The notes: generated from the sequence alone by a model not told the origin. 64,000 nt of DNA from Nakamurella leprariae (GCF_016918035.1 NZ_JAERWK010000029.1:1-64000); one strand, 5' to 3'; positions 17,339-27,176 are shown, numbered from the stretch's first letter. A program made the numbers and translations.

Positions 17339-18121
17339 ATGGAATTCGACGGCACCATCTTCTGGGACGCCCTGACGTCGCAGGAGTACCTGGACGGCGC
17401 CGTGCTGTCCATCGGCCTCGCCGCCGCCTCGCAGGTGCTGGCGGTGATCATCGGGTTCGTGGTCGCGCTCGGCCGCATCTCCAAGCACCGCGCCCCGCGG
17501 GCGGTCGCCGGCCTGTACGTCTGGTTCTTCCGGGCCATCCCCACCCTGCTGGTGCTGCTGCTCGTGTGGAACGCCGGGCCGCAGCTGTTCCCCGCCCTGC
17601 GGGAGGACTGGTTCTCGCCGTTCCTGGCCGGGCTGATCGGCCTGTCCATCGTCGAGGCCGCCTACATGGCCGAGATCATCCGGGCGGCCCTGCTGAGCAT
17701 CGACGACGGCCAGGCGGTCGCCGCCCGCGCGCTCGGTCTGACGCCGCTGCAGGTGCTGCGCAAGGTGCTGGTGCCGCAGGCGATCAAGGTGGCGCTGCCG
17801 CCGACCGGCAACGAGTTCATCGCGATGATCAAGTACACCTCGCTGGCCTCGGTGATCTCGCTGCGCGAGCTGCTCACCACCGCGCAGGTCGGTGTGTCGG
17901 TGACCTTCCGCTACGCGGAGTACTACGTCGCCGCCCTCGTCTACTACCTGGTCATCGTCAGCCTGGTGATGCTGCTGCAGTCGTGGATCGAGCGCCGGTA
18001 CCGGTGGACCTCCACCGTCCCGACCCGCCGGTTCCTGCCGCCCTCGTGGTCGCGCCGCTCCCCCGGAGCGCCCGGCTCCACCGGAACGCCCAACGCCGCA
18101 CAGGAAGCCCTCAAGGTATGA
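17339..18121 (+). CDS. Amino-acid ABC transporter permease
   Basis: This is the membrane subunit of the importer, 260 aa with about five hydrophobic helices. The HisM/GlnP-type EAA loop is clear: EIIRAALLSIDDGQAVAARA, followed by LGLTPLQVL. The C-terminal 35 residues are a Pro/Ser/Arg-rich cytoplasmic tail. The ATG at 17339 has GAGGAAG upstream. The stop overlaps the ATPase start (ATGA), and only one permease gene is present, implying a homodimeric channel. Confidence 0.93.
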   Translation: MEFDGTIFWDALTSQEYLDGAVLSIGLAAASQVLAVIIGFVVALGRISKHRAPRAVAGLYVWFFRAIPTLLVLLLVWNAGPQLFPALREDWFSPFLAGLIGLSIVEAAYMAEIIRAALLSIDDGQAVAARALGLTPLQVLRKVLVPQAIKVALPPTGNEFIAMIKYTSLASVISLRELLTTAQVGVSVTFRYAEYYVAALVYYLVIVSLVMLLQSWIERRYRWTSTVPTRRFLPPSWSRRSPGAPGSTGTPNAAQEALKV

Positions 18122-18933
18122 GCACCGCGAACGCTGAGCAGCCCGCCGCCACCACCGGCCGGCACGCGCACCAGCTCCCCCTGCTGCGGGTCCAGGACCT
18201 GCACAAGCGGTACGGCGCCACCGAGGTGCTCAAGGGCGTCGACTTCACGGTCGACCGCGGCGAGGTCAAGGCCCTGCTGGGTCCGTCCGGCTCCGGGAAG
18301 TCGACCATCCTGCGGCTGATGGCGCTGCTGGAGGCGCCCGACGCCGGCGAGATCATCCTGGACGGCAAGCGTCTCGGAGTATCCGTGTCTGGAGGCCGGG
18401 TCAGTCATCTGCGGGAGCGCGACCTGGCCCGGCAGCGCACCGACATCGGCATGGTGTTCCAGCGGTTCAACCTGTTCAACCATCTGGACGCGCTGCACAA
18501 CGTCATGCTGGGCCTGACCCAGGTGCGCAAGGTGTCGCGCTCCGAGGCGCGGGACCGGGCCCACGCCATGCTGACCCGGGTCGGCCTGGCCCAGCGGGCC
18601 GGGCACTTCCCGAGCGAGCTGTCGGGCGGCCAGCAGCAACGGGTGGCCATCGCGCGCGCCCTGGTCATGGACCCCAAGGTCATGCTGTTCGACGAGCCGA
18701 CCTCCGCGCTGGACCCCGAGCTGGTCGGTGAAGTGTTGGCCGTGATGGAGCAGCTCGCGGGCGAGGGCATGACCATGGTCGTCGTCACCCACGAGGTGCG
18801 GTTCGCCCGCCGGGTGGCCGACGAGGTGGCACTCTTCGATTCCGGCCAGATCGTCGAGCAGGCCGCTCCCGACGAGTTCTTCGACCGGCCGCAGCACGAG
18901 CGCACCCGGCGGTTCCTGGAGCACGTGCACTGA
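18118..18933 (+). CDS. Amino-acid ABC transporter ATP-binding protein
   Basis: This 271-aa ATPase drives the importer. Walker A is GPSGSGKST (55-63), the signature LSGGQQQR starts at 168, Walker B is VMLFDEP (Asp192-Glu193), and the switch His is in VVVTHEVRFARR. The pattern is that of GlnQ/HisP-type ATPases. It is translationally coupled to the permease and followed 59 bp later by the dehydrogenase gene on the same strand. Confidence 0.95.
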   Translation: MSTANAEQPAATTGRHAHQLPLLRVQDLHKRYGATEVLKGVDFTVDRGEVKALLGPSGSGKSTILRLMALLEAPDAGEIILDGKRLGVSVSGGRVSHLRERDLARQRTDIGMVFQRFNLFNHLDALHNVMLGLTQVRKVSRSEARDRAHAMLTRVGLAQRAGHFPSELSGGQQQRVAIARALVMDPKVMLFDEPTSALDPELVGEVLAVMEQLAGEGMTMVVVTHEVRFARRVADEVALFDSGQIVEQAAPDEFFDRPQHERTRRFLEHVH

Positions 18934-18992
18934 GCCCGGCTCACGCGACCGCCGCACCCACCCTCGAGCCACAGAGCCGGAGTTCCTCCTCC

Positions 18993-19979
18993 ATGGCGTC
19001 ATCCGCCCCCCTCGCCGTGTACACCGACGTCGACGACCTGGATCCCACCCCCGGCGTCCAGGCTCTGCAGGACGCCGGGTTCCGGGTGCGGGTCCTCGAG
19101 ACCCGCGACGAGCAGACCATCCTGGACGCCGCGGCGGACGCCACCGCCCTGCTGGTCGGCTACGCACCGATCCCGGCGTCGCTGCTGGCCCGGCTGCCGC
19201 AGCTGCGGATCATCGCGCTGCTCTCCCGCGGCCACGACAACGTCGACGCGGACGCGGCCACCGACCGGGGCGTCTGGGTCACCAATCTGGACGACCTGTC
19301 CTCCGACGAGGTCGCCGACCACACCTGGGCCCTGGCCGCAGCGCTGCTGCGCGACCTGCCCTTCCATGCCGCCGCCGCCCGGCGGGGCGACTGGCTGGCC
19401 CGCCGGACGCCGGCGCCGCGACGGCTGTCCACCGTGGCCGTCGGCGTGCTGGGGCTGGGCCGGATCGGCCGCAAGGTGGCCGCCCGGGCCGTCGGGCAGG
19501 TGGCCGAGGTCCTGGGCCACGACCCGTGGCTCCCCGAGGACGTCGAGATCCCGGGCGTGCGACGGGTGTCGCTGCCCGAGCTGCAGGCACGATCCGACCT
19601 GATCACCCTGCACCTCCCGCTGTCCGACGGTTCCCAGGCGCTGGTGGACGCGGGCTTCCTGGCCGCGATGCGCCCCGGGAGCCTGCTGGTGAACACCTCC
19701 CGCGGCGGGCTCGTCGACCCGGTGGCGCTCGCCGCCGCGCTGGACGACGGCCGGCTGGCCGGCGCGGCCCTCGACGTGCTCGACGTCGAACCGCCCCCGG
19801 CGGACCACCCGCTGCTGCACCGCGACGACGTGCTGATCACCCCGCACATCGCCTACCTGTCCGACGTCACCCGACGCAGCTACATCACCGAACAGGCGGC
19901 CAACGTGCTGACCTGGGCCCGCACCGGCCGCCCGAACTCCCCGGTCAACGCACCGGAACCCCCAGGAGCCGACCGATGA
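18993..19979 (+). CDS. NAD-dependent D-2-hydroxyacid dehydrogenase (CtBP-like)
   Basis: The enzyme family interconverts 2-oxo acids and D-2-hydroxy acids with NAD(H). In 328 aa the Rossmann motif is GVLGLGRIG (GLGRIG at 153-158), and the catalytic set is Arg237 (NTSRGG), Glu266 (DVEPPP) and His285 (TPHIAY). Its stop overlaps the start of the ThDP decarboxylase gene (ATGA), so the two products are probably made together. Since 2-ketoarginine is the likely decarboxylase substrate, I infer oxidation of argininate, or the reverse reduction, as its job; this is not shown by the sequence. Confidence 0.88.
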   Translation: MASSAPLAVYTDVDDLDPTPGVQALQDAGFRVRVLETRDEQTILDAAADATALLVGYAPIPASLLARLPQLRIIALLSRGHDNVDADAATDRGVWVTNLDDLSSDEVADHTWALAAALLRDLPFHAAAARRGDWLARRTPAPRRLSTVAVGVLGLGRIGRKVAARAVGQVAEVLGHDPWLPEDVEIPGVRRVSLPELQARSDLITLHLPLSDGSQALVDAGFLAAMRPGSLLVNTSRGGLVDPVALAAALDDGRLAGAALDVLDVEPPPADHPLLHRDDVLITPHIAYLSDVTRRSYITEQAANVLTWARTGRPNSPVNAPEPPGADR

Positions 19980-21604
19980 CCAGCACCACCCTCCGCACCT
20001 TCGGCGAGGCCGCCCTCGACCTCGTGGCCGACACCCTCGGCACCGACACCGTCTTCGGCATCCCCGGCGTGCACACGATCGAGCTGTACCGCGGCGTGCA
20101 CCGCCGCGGGCTGCGCTCCGTGGTGCCGCGCCACGAACAGGGCGCCGGCTTCATGGCCGACGGCTACACCCGCGTGACCGGCAACGCGGGCGTCTGCCTA
20201 CTGGTCACCGGCCCCGGCCTGATCAACGCGCTCACCCCGGTCGCCCAGGCCTGGCACGACTCCCAGCCGATGCTGGTGATCGCCGCCACCACGGCCACCG
20301 CCGATCTGGGCCGGGGCCGCGGTCCGCTGCACGACGTGGGCGACCAGGCCGCCCTGGCCGCGCCGATCACCTCGATCAGCGAGACGGTCACCGACCCGGA
20401 CCACTTCGCCGAACTGCTCGCCGATGCCGCGGCCGGCTGGCGCACCGGCCGGCCGCGTCCGGTGCACCTCGCGCTGCCCATCGACCTGCTGTCCCGGCGT
20501 ACCGGCCCGATCAGCCCGGTCACCCGGCCGGCCGATCCCCTGCCGATCCCCGTGGAGGACATCACCGCGGCGGCCGCGCGCCTGGCCGGCGCCCGTGCCC
20601 CGGTGCTGCTGGTCGGGGGTGGCGCGCTCGGCGCCGCGGACGGGATCCGGACATTGGCAGAACGTGTCGACGCCCCGGTGATCACCACCGGGAACGCCAA
20701 GGGCGTGCTGCCCGAGGACCACCCGCTCGCCGTCGGCTTCCTGCTGCCGTTCCCCGGGCCGCTGCAGATGTTGGCCGACGCCGACGTGGTGCTGGCCGTG
20801 GGCACCGAGTTCAGCGAGGTCGACCGCATCTACACCGGGGCCGACCTCACGATCAACGGCACCCTGCTGCGCGTCGACATCGACCCCGACCAACTGCACA
20901 CCCCGTTCCCGGCCACCGTCGGCCTGGCCGGCGACGCGACCGCCGTGCTCAGCCAGCTGCTGGCGGCAATCCCGGCCGGAACGCGAGACGTGCTCGCGGA
21001 CGGCGCGTCCCGGGCCGCCGCCGCCCGCGACGTGCAGTTCACCGCGCAGACCGACGGCCACCGTCCGTGGGTCGACGCCCTGGGCGGTGCCCTGACGTCC
21101 GAGACGGTGGTGGCGCTGGACTCCACCCAGCTCGCCTACAGCGCCATCCACCTGCTGCCCGCCCGGCACCCACGCACCTGGTTGGCGCCGTACGGCCTGG
21201 GCACTCTGGGCCCGGCCCTGCCCATGGCCATCGGCGCCGGCATCGGCCGTCCCGACGCCCCGGTCGTCGCGGTGGCCGGGGACGGCGGGCTGCTGTTCAC
21301 CATCGCCGAGCTGGCCACCGCCGTCGACGTCGGCCGTCCGCTGACCCTGGTGGTGTGGGACAACGCCGGGTACGGCGAGATCCGCGACTCGTTCGACCGG
21401 GCCGGCGCCCCCCGCGTCGGCACCGAGACCACCGCTCACGACCTGGTCACCATCGCCCGCGGGTTCGGCGCCGCCGCCACCCGGGTGAGCGACCCCGACG
21501 CCTTCGCCCGCGAGCTGGCCGACGCCGCCGACCGCCCGGGGGTGTCCGTCGTGGTGGCCACCGATCCCGCCGGACCGACCGGCCTGTCCCGTCCTGGAGC
21601 CTGA
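19976..21604 (+). CDS. ThDP-dependent decarboxylase, AruI-like (2-ketoarginine)
   Basis: This 542-aa ThDP enzyme of the acetolactate-synthase/pyruvate-decarboxylase superfamily has the catalytic Glu54 in [16 protein letters not shown] and the cofactor motif GDGGLLF (Asp436) ... Asn463 in WDNAGYG. The segments [14 protein letters not shown] and [16 protein letters not shown] match what I recall of AruI, the 5-guanidino-2-oxopentanoate decarboxylase of the arginine transaminase pathway. Expected product: 4-guanidinobutyraldehyde plus CO2. The next gene, a ureohydrolase, supports this reading. Acetolactate synthase is less likely because no small subunit or ilvC is nearby. Confidence 0.8.
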   Translation: MTSTTLRTFGEAALDLVADTLGTDTVFGIPGVHTIELYRGVHRRGLRSVVPRHEQGAGFMADGYTRVTGNAGVCLLVTGPGLINALTPVAQAWHDSQPMLVIAATTATADLGRGRGPLHDVGDQAALAAPITSISETVTDPDHFAELLADAAAGWRTGRPRPVHLALPIDLLSRRTGPISPVTRPADPLPIPVEDITAAAARLAGARAPVLLVGGGALGAADGIRTLAERVDAPVITTGNAKGVLPEDHPLAVGFLLPFPGPLQMLADADVVLAVGTEFSEVDRIYTGADLTINGTLLRVDIDPDQLHTPFPATVGLAGDATAVLSQLLAAIPAGTRDVLADGASRAAAARDVQFTAQTDGHRPWVDALGGALTSETVVALDSTQLAYSAIHLLPARHPRTWLAPYGLGTLGPALPMAIGAGIGRPDAPVVAVAGDGGLLFTIAELATAVDVGRPLTLVVWDNAGYGEIRDSFDRAGAPRVGTETTAHDLVTIARGFGAAATRVSDPDAFARELADAADRPGVSVVVATDPAGPTGLSRPGA

Positions 21605-21605
21605 C

Positions 21606-22661
21606 ATGACCGACCCCCGCCCGTACGTGCCGCCGGCCGTGCCCCGGGTGCAGCACTCGCCCACCGAGCCGCTCGGCCCGGTGAACTCCGCGATCACCCC
21701 CCGCTACGCCGGGTTCGCCACCTTCGCCCGACTGCCCCGCATCGACGAGGTGCCGGCGGCCGACATCGCCGTGCTGGGCGTGCCGTTCGACACCGGCGTG
21801 TCCTACCGGCCCGGCGCCCGGTTCGGCCCGGCCGCGATCCGCGAGACCAGCCGGCTGCTGCGGCCGTACCACCCGGCCCTGGACACCTCGCCGTTCCGCG
21901 AAGCCCAGGTCGTCGACGCCGGTGACCTGGCCGTGAATCCGTTCGATATCGGCGCCGCACTGGAGACCGTGGACGAGAACCTGTCCGCCATGCTGGCGGC
22001 GGGCATCACCCCGCTGATGATCGGCGGCGACCACACCATCGCGCTCCCGGCGTTGCGGGCCATGCACCGGGCGCACGGCCCCGTCGCCGTGCTGCACTTC
22101 GACGCCCACCTGGACACCTGGGACACCTACTTCGGCGCCGACTACACCCACGGCACGCCGTTCCGTCGCGCCTCCGAGGAGGGGCTGCTCGACCTGGACG
22201 CGCTCAGCCACGTCGGCACCCGCGGGCCGCTGTACGGGGCCGAGGACCTCACCGAGGACCGCCGGCTCGGCTTCGGCATCGTCACCTCGGCCGAGGTCGG
22301 CAAGCGGGGCATCGACGAGGTGGTCGCCGCGCTGCGCGAACGGATCGGCGACCGGCCCCTGTACGTCTCGATCGACATCGACGTGCTGGACCCGGCCCAC
22401 GCCCCGGGCACCGGCACACCCGAGGCTGGCGGGATGACCAGTCGGGAGCTGCTCGAGATGCTCCGCGGCCTGGACGGTCTCAACCTGGTCGGGGCCGATG
22501 TCGTCGAAGTGGCACCCGCGTACGACCACGCCGACATCACCTCGGTCGCCGCCTGCCACGTCGGGTACGACCTGCTCACCCTGATGGCCCGGCGGCACGC
22601 GCGGAGCCGGGCCGAGGCGGCTGTGACCCGGAACGGCGCGACCGCGCTCACCGGCGTGTGA
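21606..22661 (+). CDS. Ureohydrolase: guanidinobutyrase or agmatinase
   Basis: This is a di-manganese ureohydrolase of 351 aa, which removes urea from a guanidino compound. All ligands are present: His143 (GGDHT), Asp166, His168 and Asp170 (FDAHLDTWD), and Asp257/Asp259 ([10 protein letters not shown]). THGTPFRRA and [11 protein letters not shown] are of the agmatinase/guanidinobutyrase type rather than arginase. With an AruI-like enzyme directly upstream (stop to start almost contiguous), 4-guanidinobutyrate to GABA plus urea is the best guess; agmatine remains possible. It is the last gene of the operon. Confidence 0.85.
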   Translation: MTDPRPYVPPAVPRVQHSPTEPLGPVNSAITPRYAGFATFARLPRIDEVPAADIAVLGVPFDTGVSYRPGARFGPAAIRETSRLLRPYHPALDTSPFREAQVVDAGDLAVNPFDIGAALETVDENLSAMLAAGITPLMIGGDHTIALPALRAMHRAHGPVAVLHFDAHLDTWDTYFGADYTHGTPFRRASEEGLLDLDALSHVGTRGPLYGAEDLTEDRRLGFGIVTSAEVGKRGIDEVVAALRERIGDRPLYVSIDIDVLDPAHAPGTGTPEAGGMTSRELLEMLRGLDGLNLVGADVVEVAPAYDHADITSVAACHVGYDLLTLMARRHARSRAEAAVTRNGATALTGV

Positions 22662-22737
22662 TCGGCCCGGAGCCCCGGCGGTGGCGCAGCGGTCGTTTGC
22701 GCGTCACCGCCGGACCGGATGCTCCCGGTGCCCCGGC

Positions 22738-23832
22738 TCAGGAAGCCGCGGCCACCGCCGGGTCGTCGACCCGCCGGACGCCGGGCTGCACGATGCGCTT
22801 GAGGCCGCCGGTCGCCCCCTCGCCGGTGAGCGCCTGCTCGGCCTGCTCGATGCCGTAGACGTGGGTGACCAGCGAGTCCAGTTCCACCGCCCCGGAGACC
22901 AGCAGCCCCCGGGCGATCGGCCAGGTGTTGGTGTACCGGAAGACGCCGGTGACCTTCAGTTCCCGCATCGCGACCTCCGGTACGGACAACGGGATCTCGT
23001 CGGCGCTGCCGACCAGGACGACGGTGCCACCGGACCGCGTCGAGCGGATGCCGTTGGTGATGGCCGTGGTGGCGCCGGACGCGTCGATGAAGACGTGGGC
23101 GCCGAGGTCCTCGGTCGACTCGGTGGCCGGATCGATCACCCGCGCCCCGTACTTCGCGGCCAGCGCCCGTCGCCCGGCGTCGATGTCGGCGACCACGACG
23201 TCGACCGCACCGAACGCCCGTGCCACCTGGGCCGCGATCACGCCGATCGGCCCGCCGCCGGCGATGAGCACCGTGTCGCCGACGCCGATGCCGCCCTTCT
23301 GCGCCGCCGCGATGCCGACCGACAGCGGTTCCATGAGGGCCGCAGCGTGGTCGCTGATCTGTTCCGGGATCTCGTAGGCGAAGTCGTCGGGGACGACGAC
23401 GTACTCGCAGAAGGCCCCGTCGACCGGCGGAGTGGCCCAGAACTCGATCCGCGGACACAGGTTGTAGGCCCCGGAGCGGCAGAACTCGCACACCCGACAC
23501 GGCCGCTGCGGCTCGACCGCCACCCGCTGCCCGATCCGGGCCGGGTCGACGTCCGACCCGACCGCCACCACGGTGCCGCCGGCCTCGTGGCCCAGCACGA
23601 GTGGCGCCCGCACCACGTACGGGCCGATCCGGCCGTGCTCGTAGTAGTGCACGTCGGAGCCGCACACCCCGACGCTGGCCACCCGGACCAGGACCTCGTC
23701 CGGCGCCGGGACCGGCACCGGACGTTCCTCCAGGACGACGTCGTGCACCGCGCGCAGCACGCTGGCGGTCATCGTGCTGGGGATCGACGTGCTGGCCTCT
23801 GTCGTGCTGGGGATCGTCACCGACTCGCTCAT
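22738..23832 (-). CDS. Zinc-dependent medium-chain alcohol dehydrogenase (sorbitol DH-like)
   Basis: In 364 aa the catalytic zinc residues are Cys57 (VGVCGSD), His82-Glu83 (GHEAGG) and Glu168 (LMEP). The structural zinc cysteines are 112, 115, 118 and 126. The NAD(P) motif is AGGGPIG (191-197). HYYEHGRIGPYVV is typical of the sorbitol/xylitol dehydrogenase branch. The substrate is unknown; in this setting an omega-hydroxy or sugar-like intermediate is possible. The ATG at 23832 has AGGAG 5 nt upstream. It follows the second Lrp gene in the same direction by 44 bp, so they probably share a transcript. Confidence 0.88.
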   Translation of the reverse strand: MSESVTIPSTTEASTSIPSTMTASVLRAVHDVVLEERPVPVPAPDEVLVRVASVGVCGSDVHYYEHGRIGPYVVRAPLVLGHEAGGTVVAVGSDVDPARIGQRVAVEPQRPCRVCEFCRSGAYNLCPRIEFWATPPVDGAFCEYVVVPDDFAYEIPEQISDHAAALMEPLSVGIAAAQKGGIGVGDTVLIAGGGPIGVIAAQVARAFGAVDVVVADIDAGRRALAAKYGARVIDPATESTEDLGAHVFIDASGATTAITNGIRSTRSGGTVVLVGSADEIPLSVPEVAMRELKVTGVFRYTNTWPIARGLLVSGAVELDSLVTHVYGIEQAEQALTGEGATGGLKRIVQPGVRRVDDPAVAAAS

Positions 23833-23876
23833 CGCTGCTCCTGACCTGGACGGGACCCGGCGCGATCCTCCCGCAC

Positions 23877-24800
23877 TCAGGCCAGGTCGTCCTGGTAGCG
23901 CTCCTTGACCAACCGGAGGTGCGTCCAGGTCGTCGACGGGCCCGCCCCGGGCAGCGACCGCACCCGGTCCAGCTGGTCGGCCAGACCGCCGAGCGACTCC
24001 GCCCGCACCGTGGCGATGAGCGGCCAGCGGCCCAGCGCCGTGGCCAGGTAGGTGACCGAGTCCACCCGTCGCAACTGCTCGATCAACGGCTCGACCGGAC
24101 CGTGGGCGGCCATGGCCACCCCGGCCTGGACCAGCCCGGCGGCGACCGGCCGCGGCCGCACCCCGATGTGCAGCACGCCGGTGTCCAGCAGCCGCAGCAC
24201 CCGGGTCCGCGTCGCGCCCACCGACAGGCCGACGCCTTCGGCCAGGCTCGAGTAGGACAGCCGGCCGTCCCGCTGCAGCTCGGCCAGCAGCCGGCGATCG
24301 AGCGCATCGACCGGCTCGGTCGGCGCCCCGGACGCCACCGTGTCGTCCCCGGTCGGCGTGGCCGCCACGCTGGCGTCCTTGAGGATCTCCAGGTACGGGC
24401 TGGACTCGGCGCTGAGCACCCCCGGCGCCGCGGCGATCCGGGCGACCGTTCCGGCCAGCGCGGCGCGGGTCCGCGTCCGCACTTCCGCGACCAGCGCCGT
24501 CTCGCCCGCCGTCACGGACACGAACGGCACCGCGTCCAGGGCGGCCACCGCCGCGGCCACCGGACCGACCGGGCCGGTGGCGGCCACCCGGACCAGGGCG
24601 TACTCGGTCAGCCCGAACACCGCCGGATGCACGATGCCCAGCACGTCGACCACCTCGGCCAACAGCCGCTGCGTGCGGGTCCGCACCGTCCCGCGCGGCA
24701 ACCCCGTCGTCCGGGCCAGCGCCTCGACGCCCGCTCGACCGTCCTGGGCCAGCGCGCCCAGCAACGCCTCGTCCGCGGCGTCCAGCGGCGGTCCGGTCAC
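23877..24800 (-). CDS. Double-module Lrp/AsnC regulator (second of two)
   Basis: The 307-aa protein has the same two-module plan as the regulator at 15005: HTH 1 at about 6-50 (ADEALLGALAQDGRAGVEAL, RGTVRTRTQRLL), ligand domain, then HTH 2 from about 165 (LDRRLLAELQRDGRLSYSSL). Both end in a W(T/V)HLRLVKERY-like motif, so the two are paralogues. I chose the GTG at 24800, which has GGAGGGG just upstream; an ATG at 24812 lies before that element. It is divergent from the Rieske operon, its likely target, and upstream of the alcohol dehydrogenase gene. Confidence 0.85.
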   Translation of the reverse strand: MTGPPLDAADEALLGALAQDGRAGVEALARTTGLPRGTVRTRTQRLLAEVVDVLGIVHPAVFGLTEYALVRVAATGPVGPVAAAVAALDAVPFVSVTAGETALVAEVRTRTRAALAGTVARIAAAPGVLSAESSPYLEILKDASVAATPTGDDTVASGAPTEPVDALDRRLLAELQRDGRLSYSSLAEGVGLSVGATRTRVLRLLDTGVLHIGVRPRPVAAGLVQAGVAMAAHGPVEPLIEQLRRVDSVTYLATALGRWPLIATVRAESLGGLADQLDRVRSLPGAGPSTTWTHLRLVKERYQDDLA

Positions 24801-24878
24801 GGCCCCTCCCATATTTCCGGCAGATCACATCTGTCGTCCGTGCGGTCGTTGGCGATCGTATCGTTCGGTCCGGCGGTA

Positions 24879-24906
24879 GTCTTCGGATGAAACGTCTGCC
24901 GAAGAC
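24879..24906. promoter_or_regulatory. Inverted repeat, candidate operator for the Rieske operon
   Basis: GTCTTCGG (24879-24886) and CCGAAGAC (24899-24906) form a perfect 8-bp inverted repeat with a 12-nt spacer, that is 20 bp centre to centre. It sits midway in the 184-bp region between the divergent Lrp regulator and the TIM-barrel gene. The spacing on one DNA face suggests a protein-binding site rather than a hairpin. Confidence 0.5.
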
Positions 24907-24984
24907 CCAGTCGGCTGCAAGATCCGTCTGACGGCCGCATGGCCCGCCGCGCCGCGCCCGTCCTGATCATCGCCCGGGAGTTCC

Positions 24985-25956
24985 ATGTCCGCCCCCTCCC
25001 CCGACGGCTCGCCGCTGCGGCTGCTCACCTACCAGTCGCTGTGGGCCATGGAGGACCTGCCCTTCCGCGGCGAGCGCCAGTGGACGCTGGCCGAGCGGGT
25101 GGAGCGCATCGCCGGCGCCGGGTTCGACGGGCTGGCCGTCGATCTGGGCGCCAAGCAGAAGCCGGCGAGCACCGAACTGGCCGCCCTGCTGCCCGGGACC
25201 GGGTTGCGCACCGCCGTCTTCGCCTTCCTGGACGGCGACGCCGCCCTGGGAGATGCCATCGACTACGCCGAGGCGATCGGTGCGCGTGACATGGTCGTCT
25301 GTGGGCAGGTCTTCGACTTCGACCTGGACCGGCTGGCGGCGGTCGTGCACCGCTGGTCCGAGCGGTGCAGCGCGGCGGGCATCCGCATGCAGCTCGAGAC
25401 CCACCGCAACACCATGACCAACGACCTGCGGACCACCGTGCGCCTGCTCGAGCGGCTGGACCCGGCGGTGCCACTGGCCATCGATCTGTCCCACCACGTC
25501 TGCGGGTGCGAGCTGCCCGACGGCCACCACCCGGAGACCGAGGCGCTGGTCGACCGGCTGCTGCACCGGGCCGGCTCCCTGCAGGGCCGGGTCGCCACCC
25601 GCTGCCAGGTCCAGGTGCCGATCGACTTCCCCGCGCACGCCGACGCCGTCGCGCGGTTCCGCGACTGGTGGACGCGCGGGTTCGCTGCCATCCGGCAGCG
25701 CCGGGCCGCCCGGGCCGACGTCCCCGACGAGGTCATCTTCTGCTGCGAGCTCGGCACCCGGCCCTACGCGATCGTCGGCGCCGACGGCCAGGAGCTGTCC
25801 GACCGCTGGGCCGAGGCGCTCACCCTCCGCCAGTGGGCCCGGCAGGCGTTCACCGAGTCCGAGCGACTGCACGCCGCCGGAGCCAGCGAGACGACCGCCG
25901 ACCCATCGTCCTCCCTTCCCATCTCGTCGCCCGCTCCCGTGGAGATCCCGTCATGA
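24985..25956 (+). CDS. Xylose-isomerase-like TIM-barrel protein
   Basis: This 323-aa protein has the AP-endonuclease-2/sugar isomerase-epimerase fold. Candidate metal ligands are Glu in MQLETHR, Asp/His in AIDLSHHVCG and Glu in CCELGTRPYA; an early GFDGLAVDLG strand is typical of the barrel. I cannot name the reaction: members isomerise, epimerise, dehydrate or aldol-cleave sugars and hydroxy acids. The stop overlaps the Rieske oxygenase start (ATGA), so it probably acts on the substrate or product of that oxygenase. A GGGAG element precedes the ATG. Confidence 0.75.
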   Translation: MSAPSPDGSPLRLLTYQSLWAMEDLPFRGERQWTLAERVERIAGAGFDGLAVDLGAKQKPASTELAALLPGTGLRTAVFAFLDGDAALGDAIDYAEAIGARDMVVCGQVFDFDLDRLAAVVHRWSERCSAAGIRMQLETHRNTMTNDLRTTVRLLERLDPAVPLAIDLSHHVCGCELPDGHHPETEALVDRLLHRAGSLQGRVATRCQVQVPIDFPAHADAVARFRDWWTRGFAAIRQRRAARADVPDEVIFCCELGTRPYAIVGADGQELSDRWAEALTLRQWARQAFTESERLHAAGASETTADPSSSLPISSPAPVEIPS

Positions 25957-27176
25957 CCCTCACCCCCACCGCGCCCGCCACGCCCGAGGCTCCGTTCCAG
26001 GCGCCGGCCACCACCACCAACGGCTCCGGCAACACCGTCACCTCTGGGCCGCTGGACGGCCGGCCGGTCGGCCGCGCGATGATCCCGGCCCGCGCCTACA
26101 CCGGCCAGGCCGAGTTCGACGCGGAACAGCAGTCGATCTTCTCCTCCGGCTGGGTCTGGGCCGGGTTCGCGCACTGGGTGGCCAACCCCGGCGACGTGAA
26201 GCCGCTGACGGTGGGCGGCTCCCCGCTGCTGATGATCCGAGGCGAGGACGGGGAGCTGCGCGTCTTCCACAACTCCTGCCGGCACCGCGGCATGGCCCTC
26301 ACCGAGGAGCCCATCCAGGTCACCCAACGGATCCAGTGCGCTTACCACTGCTGGTCGTACCACCTGGACGGCTCGCTGGCCGTCGCGCCGTACTTCAAGC
26401 GCGAGCGACGCACCAACCCGGACAAGGACATCCAGGCGCAACTGAGCCTGCTGCCGGTGGTCAGCGAGGTGTGGGCCGGCATGGTGTTCGTCAACCTGGC
26501 CGCCGATCCGTCCGACCCCGACCGCCGATCGCTGGCCGACCTGGTCGCCCCGCTGCAGCAGCGCTGGAGCCACATCGACTTCGACCGCATCCACCTGGCC
26601 CAGGAGCGCGACTTCGACATCGACGCCAACTGGAAACTGGTCGTGGAGAACTTCCTCGACTGGTACCACCTGCCGTTCATCCACCCGCAGGTCGGCAGCG
26701 TCGCGGCGTCCCTCGACATCGACGACGTCGTCATGGAGCGGGACATCGTCGGCGGGTGCTACCCGCGCGGCGCGGCCGGCAAGGCCAAGAAGACCGAACA
26801 GCAGCTGCCGTGGCTGGGTGACGTCCCCGAGGCGATGCTGGAGCGGCAGGACATCTTCTGCGTCTTCCCCAACGCCCTGCTGTTCCTGGAGGCCGACTGG
26901 TTCCAGGTCATCGGCTTCGACCCGATCGCGCCGGACCACACCGTCGAGCACATGGCCATCTTCGTCGACCGGGCGGCCGCGAACGAGGACTTCGGGCCGG
27001 CCATCAAGCGGCTCTGCGAGGTGCTGTACGAGGTCAACGAGCAGGACATGCCGATCCTGCACAAGCTGCAGACCGGTCGCCGCTCGCCCGGGTCGGACCG
27101 CACCTACCTGGTGCCGCAGTGGGACCAGGTGACCGCGTTCTTCCAGCAGCGGGTGGCCGAGAAGGCCGGCTACTGA
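25953..27176 (+). CDS. Rieske non-heme iron oxygenase, alpha subunit
   Basis: This is the 407-aa catalytic subunit of a two-component ring-hydroxylating-type oxygenase. The Rieske [2Fe-2S] ligands are Cys109, His111, Cys129 and His132 (SCRHRG ... CAYHCWSYH). The mononuclear iron site is ENFLDWYHLPFIHP, with His239, His244 and bridging Asp236; a later acidic residue in NEQDMPIL may be the third ligand. From memory, carnitine and glycine-betaine oxygenases (CntA, GbcA) have Glu at the bridging position, so Asp here argues mildly against a quaternary-amine substrate. No beta subunit gene is present, implying an alpha-only enzyme. Substrate unknown. Confidence 0.88.
   Translation: MTLTPTAPATPEAPFQAPATTTNGSGNTVTSGPLDGRPVGRAMIPARAYTGQAEFDAEQQSIFSSGWVWAGFAHWVANPGDVKPLTVGGSPLLMIRGEDGELRVFHNSCRHRGMALTEEPIQVTQRIQCAYHCWSYHLDGSLAVAPYFKRERRTNPDKDIQAQLSLLPVVSEVWAGMVFVNLAADPSDPDRRSLADLVAPLQQRWSHIDFDRIHLAQERDFDIDANWKLVVENFLDWYHLPFIHPQVGSVAASLDIDDVVMERDIVGGCYPRGAAGKAKKTEQQLPWLGDVPEAMLERQDIFCVFPNALLFLEADWFQVIGFDPIAPDHTVEHMAIFVDRAAANEDFGPAIKRLCEVLYEVNEQDMPILHKLQTGRRSPGSDRTYLVPQWDQVTAFFQQRVAEKAGY

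Noticed and set aside
19976-21604. Acetolactate synthase (ilvB) as the call for the ThDP enzyme
   Set aside because: No regulatory subunit or ilvC is adjacent, and the N-terminal motifs and the ureohydrolase neighbour fit an AruI-type decarboxylase better.
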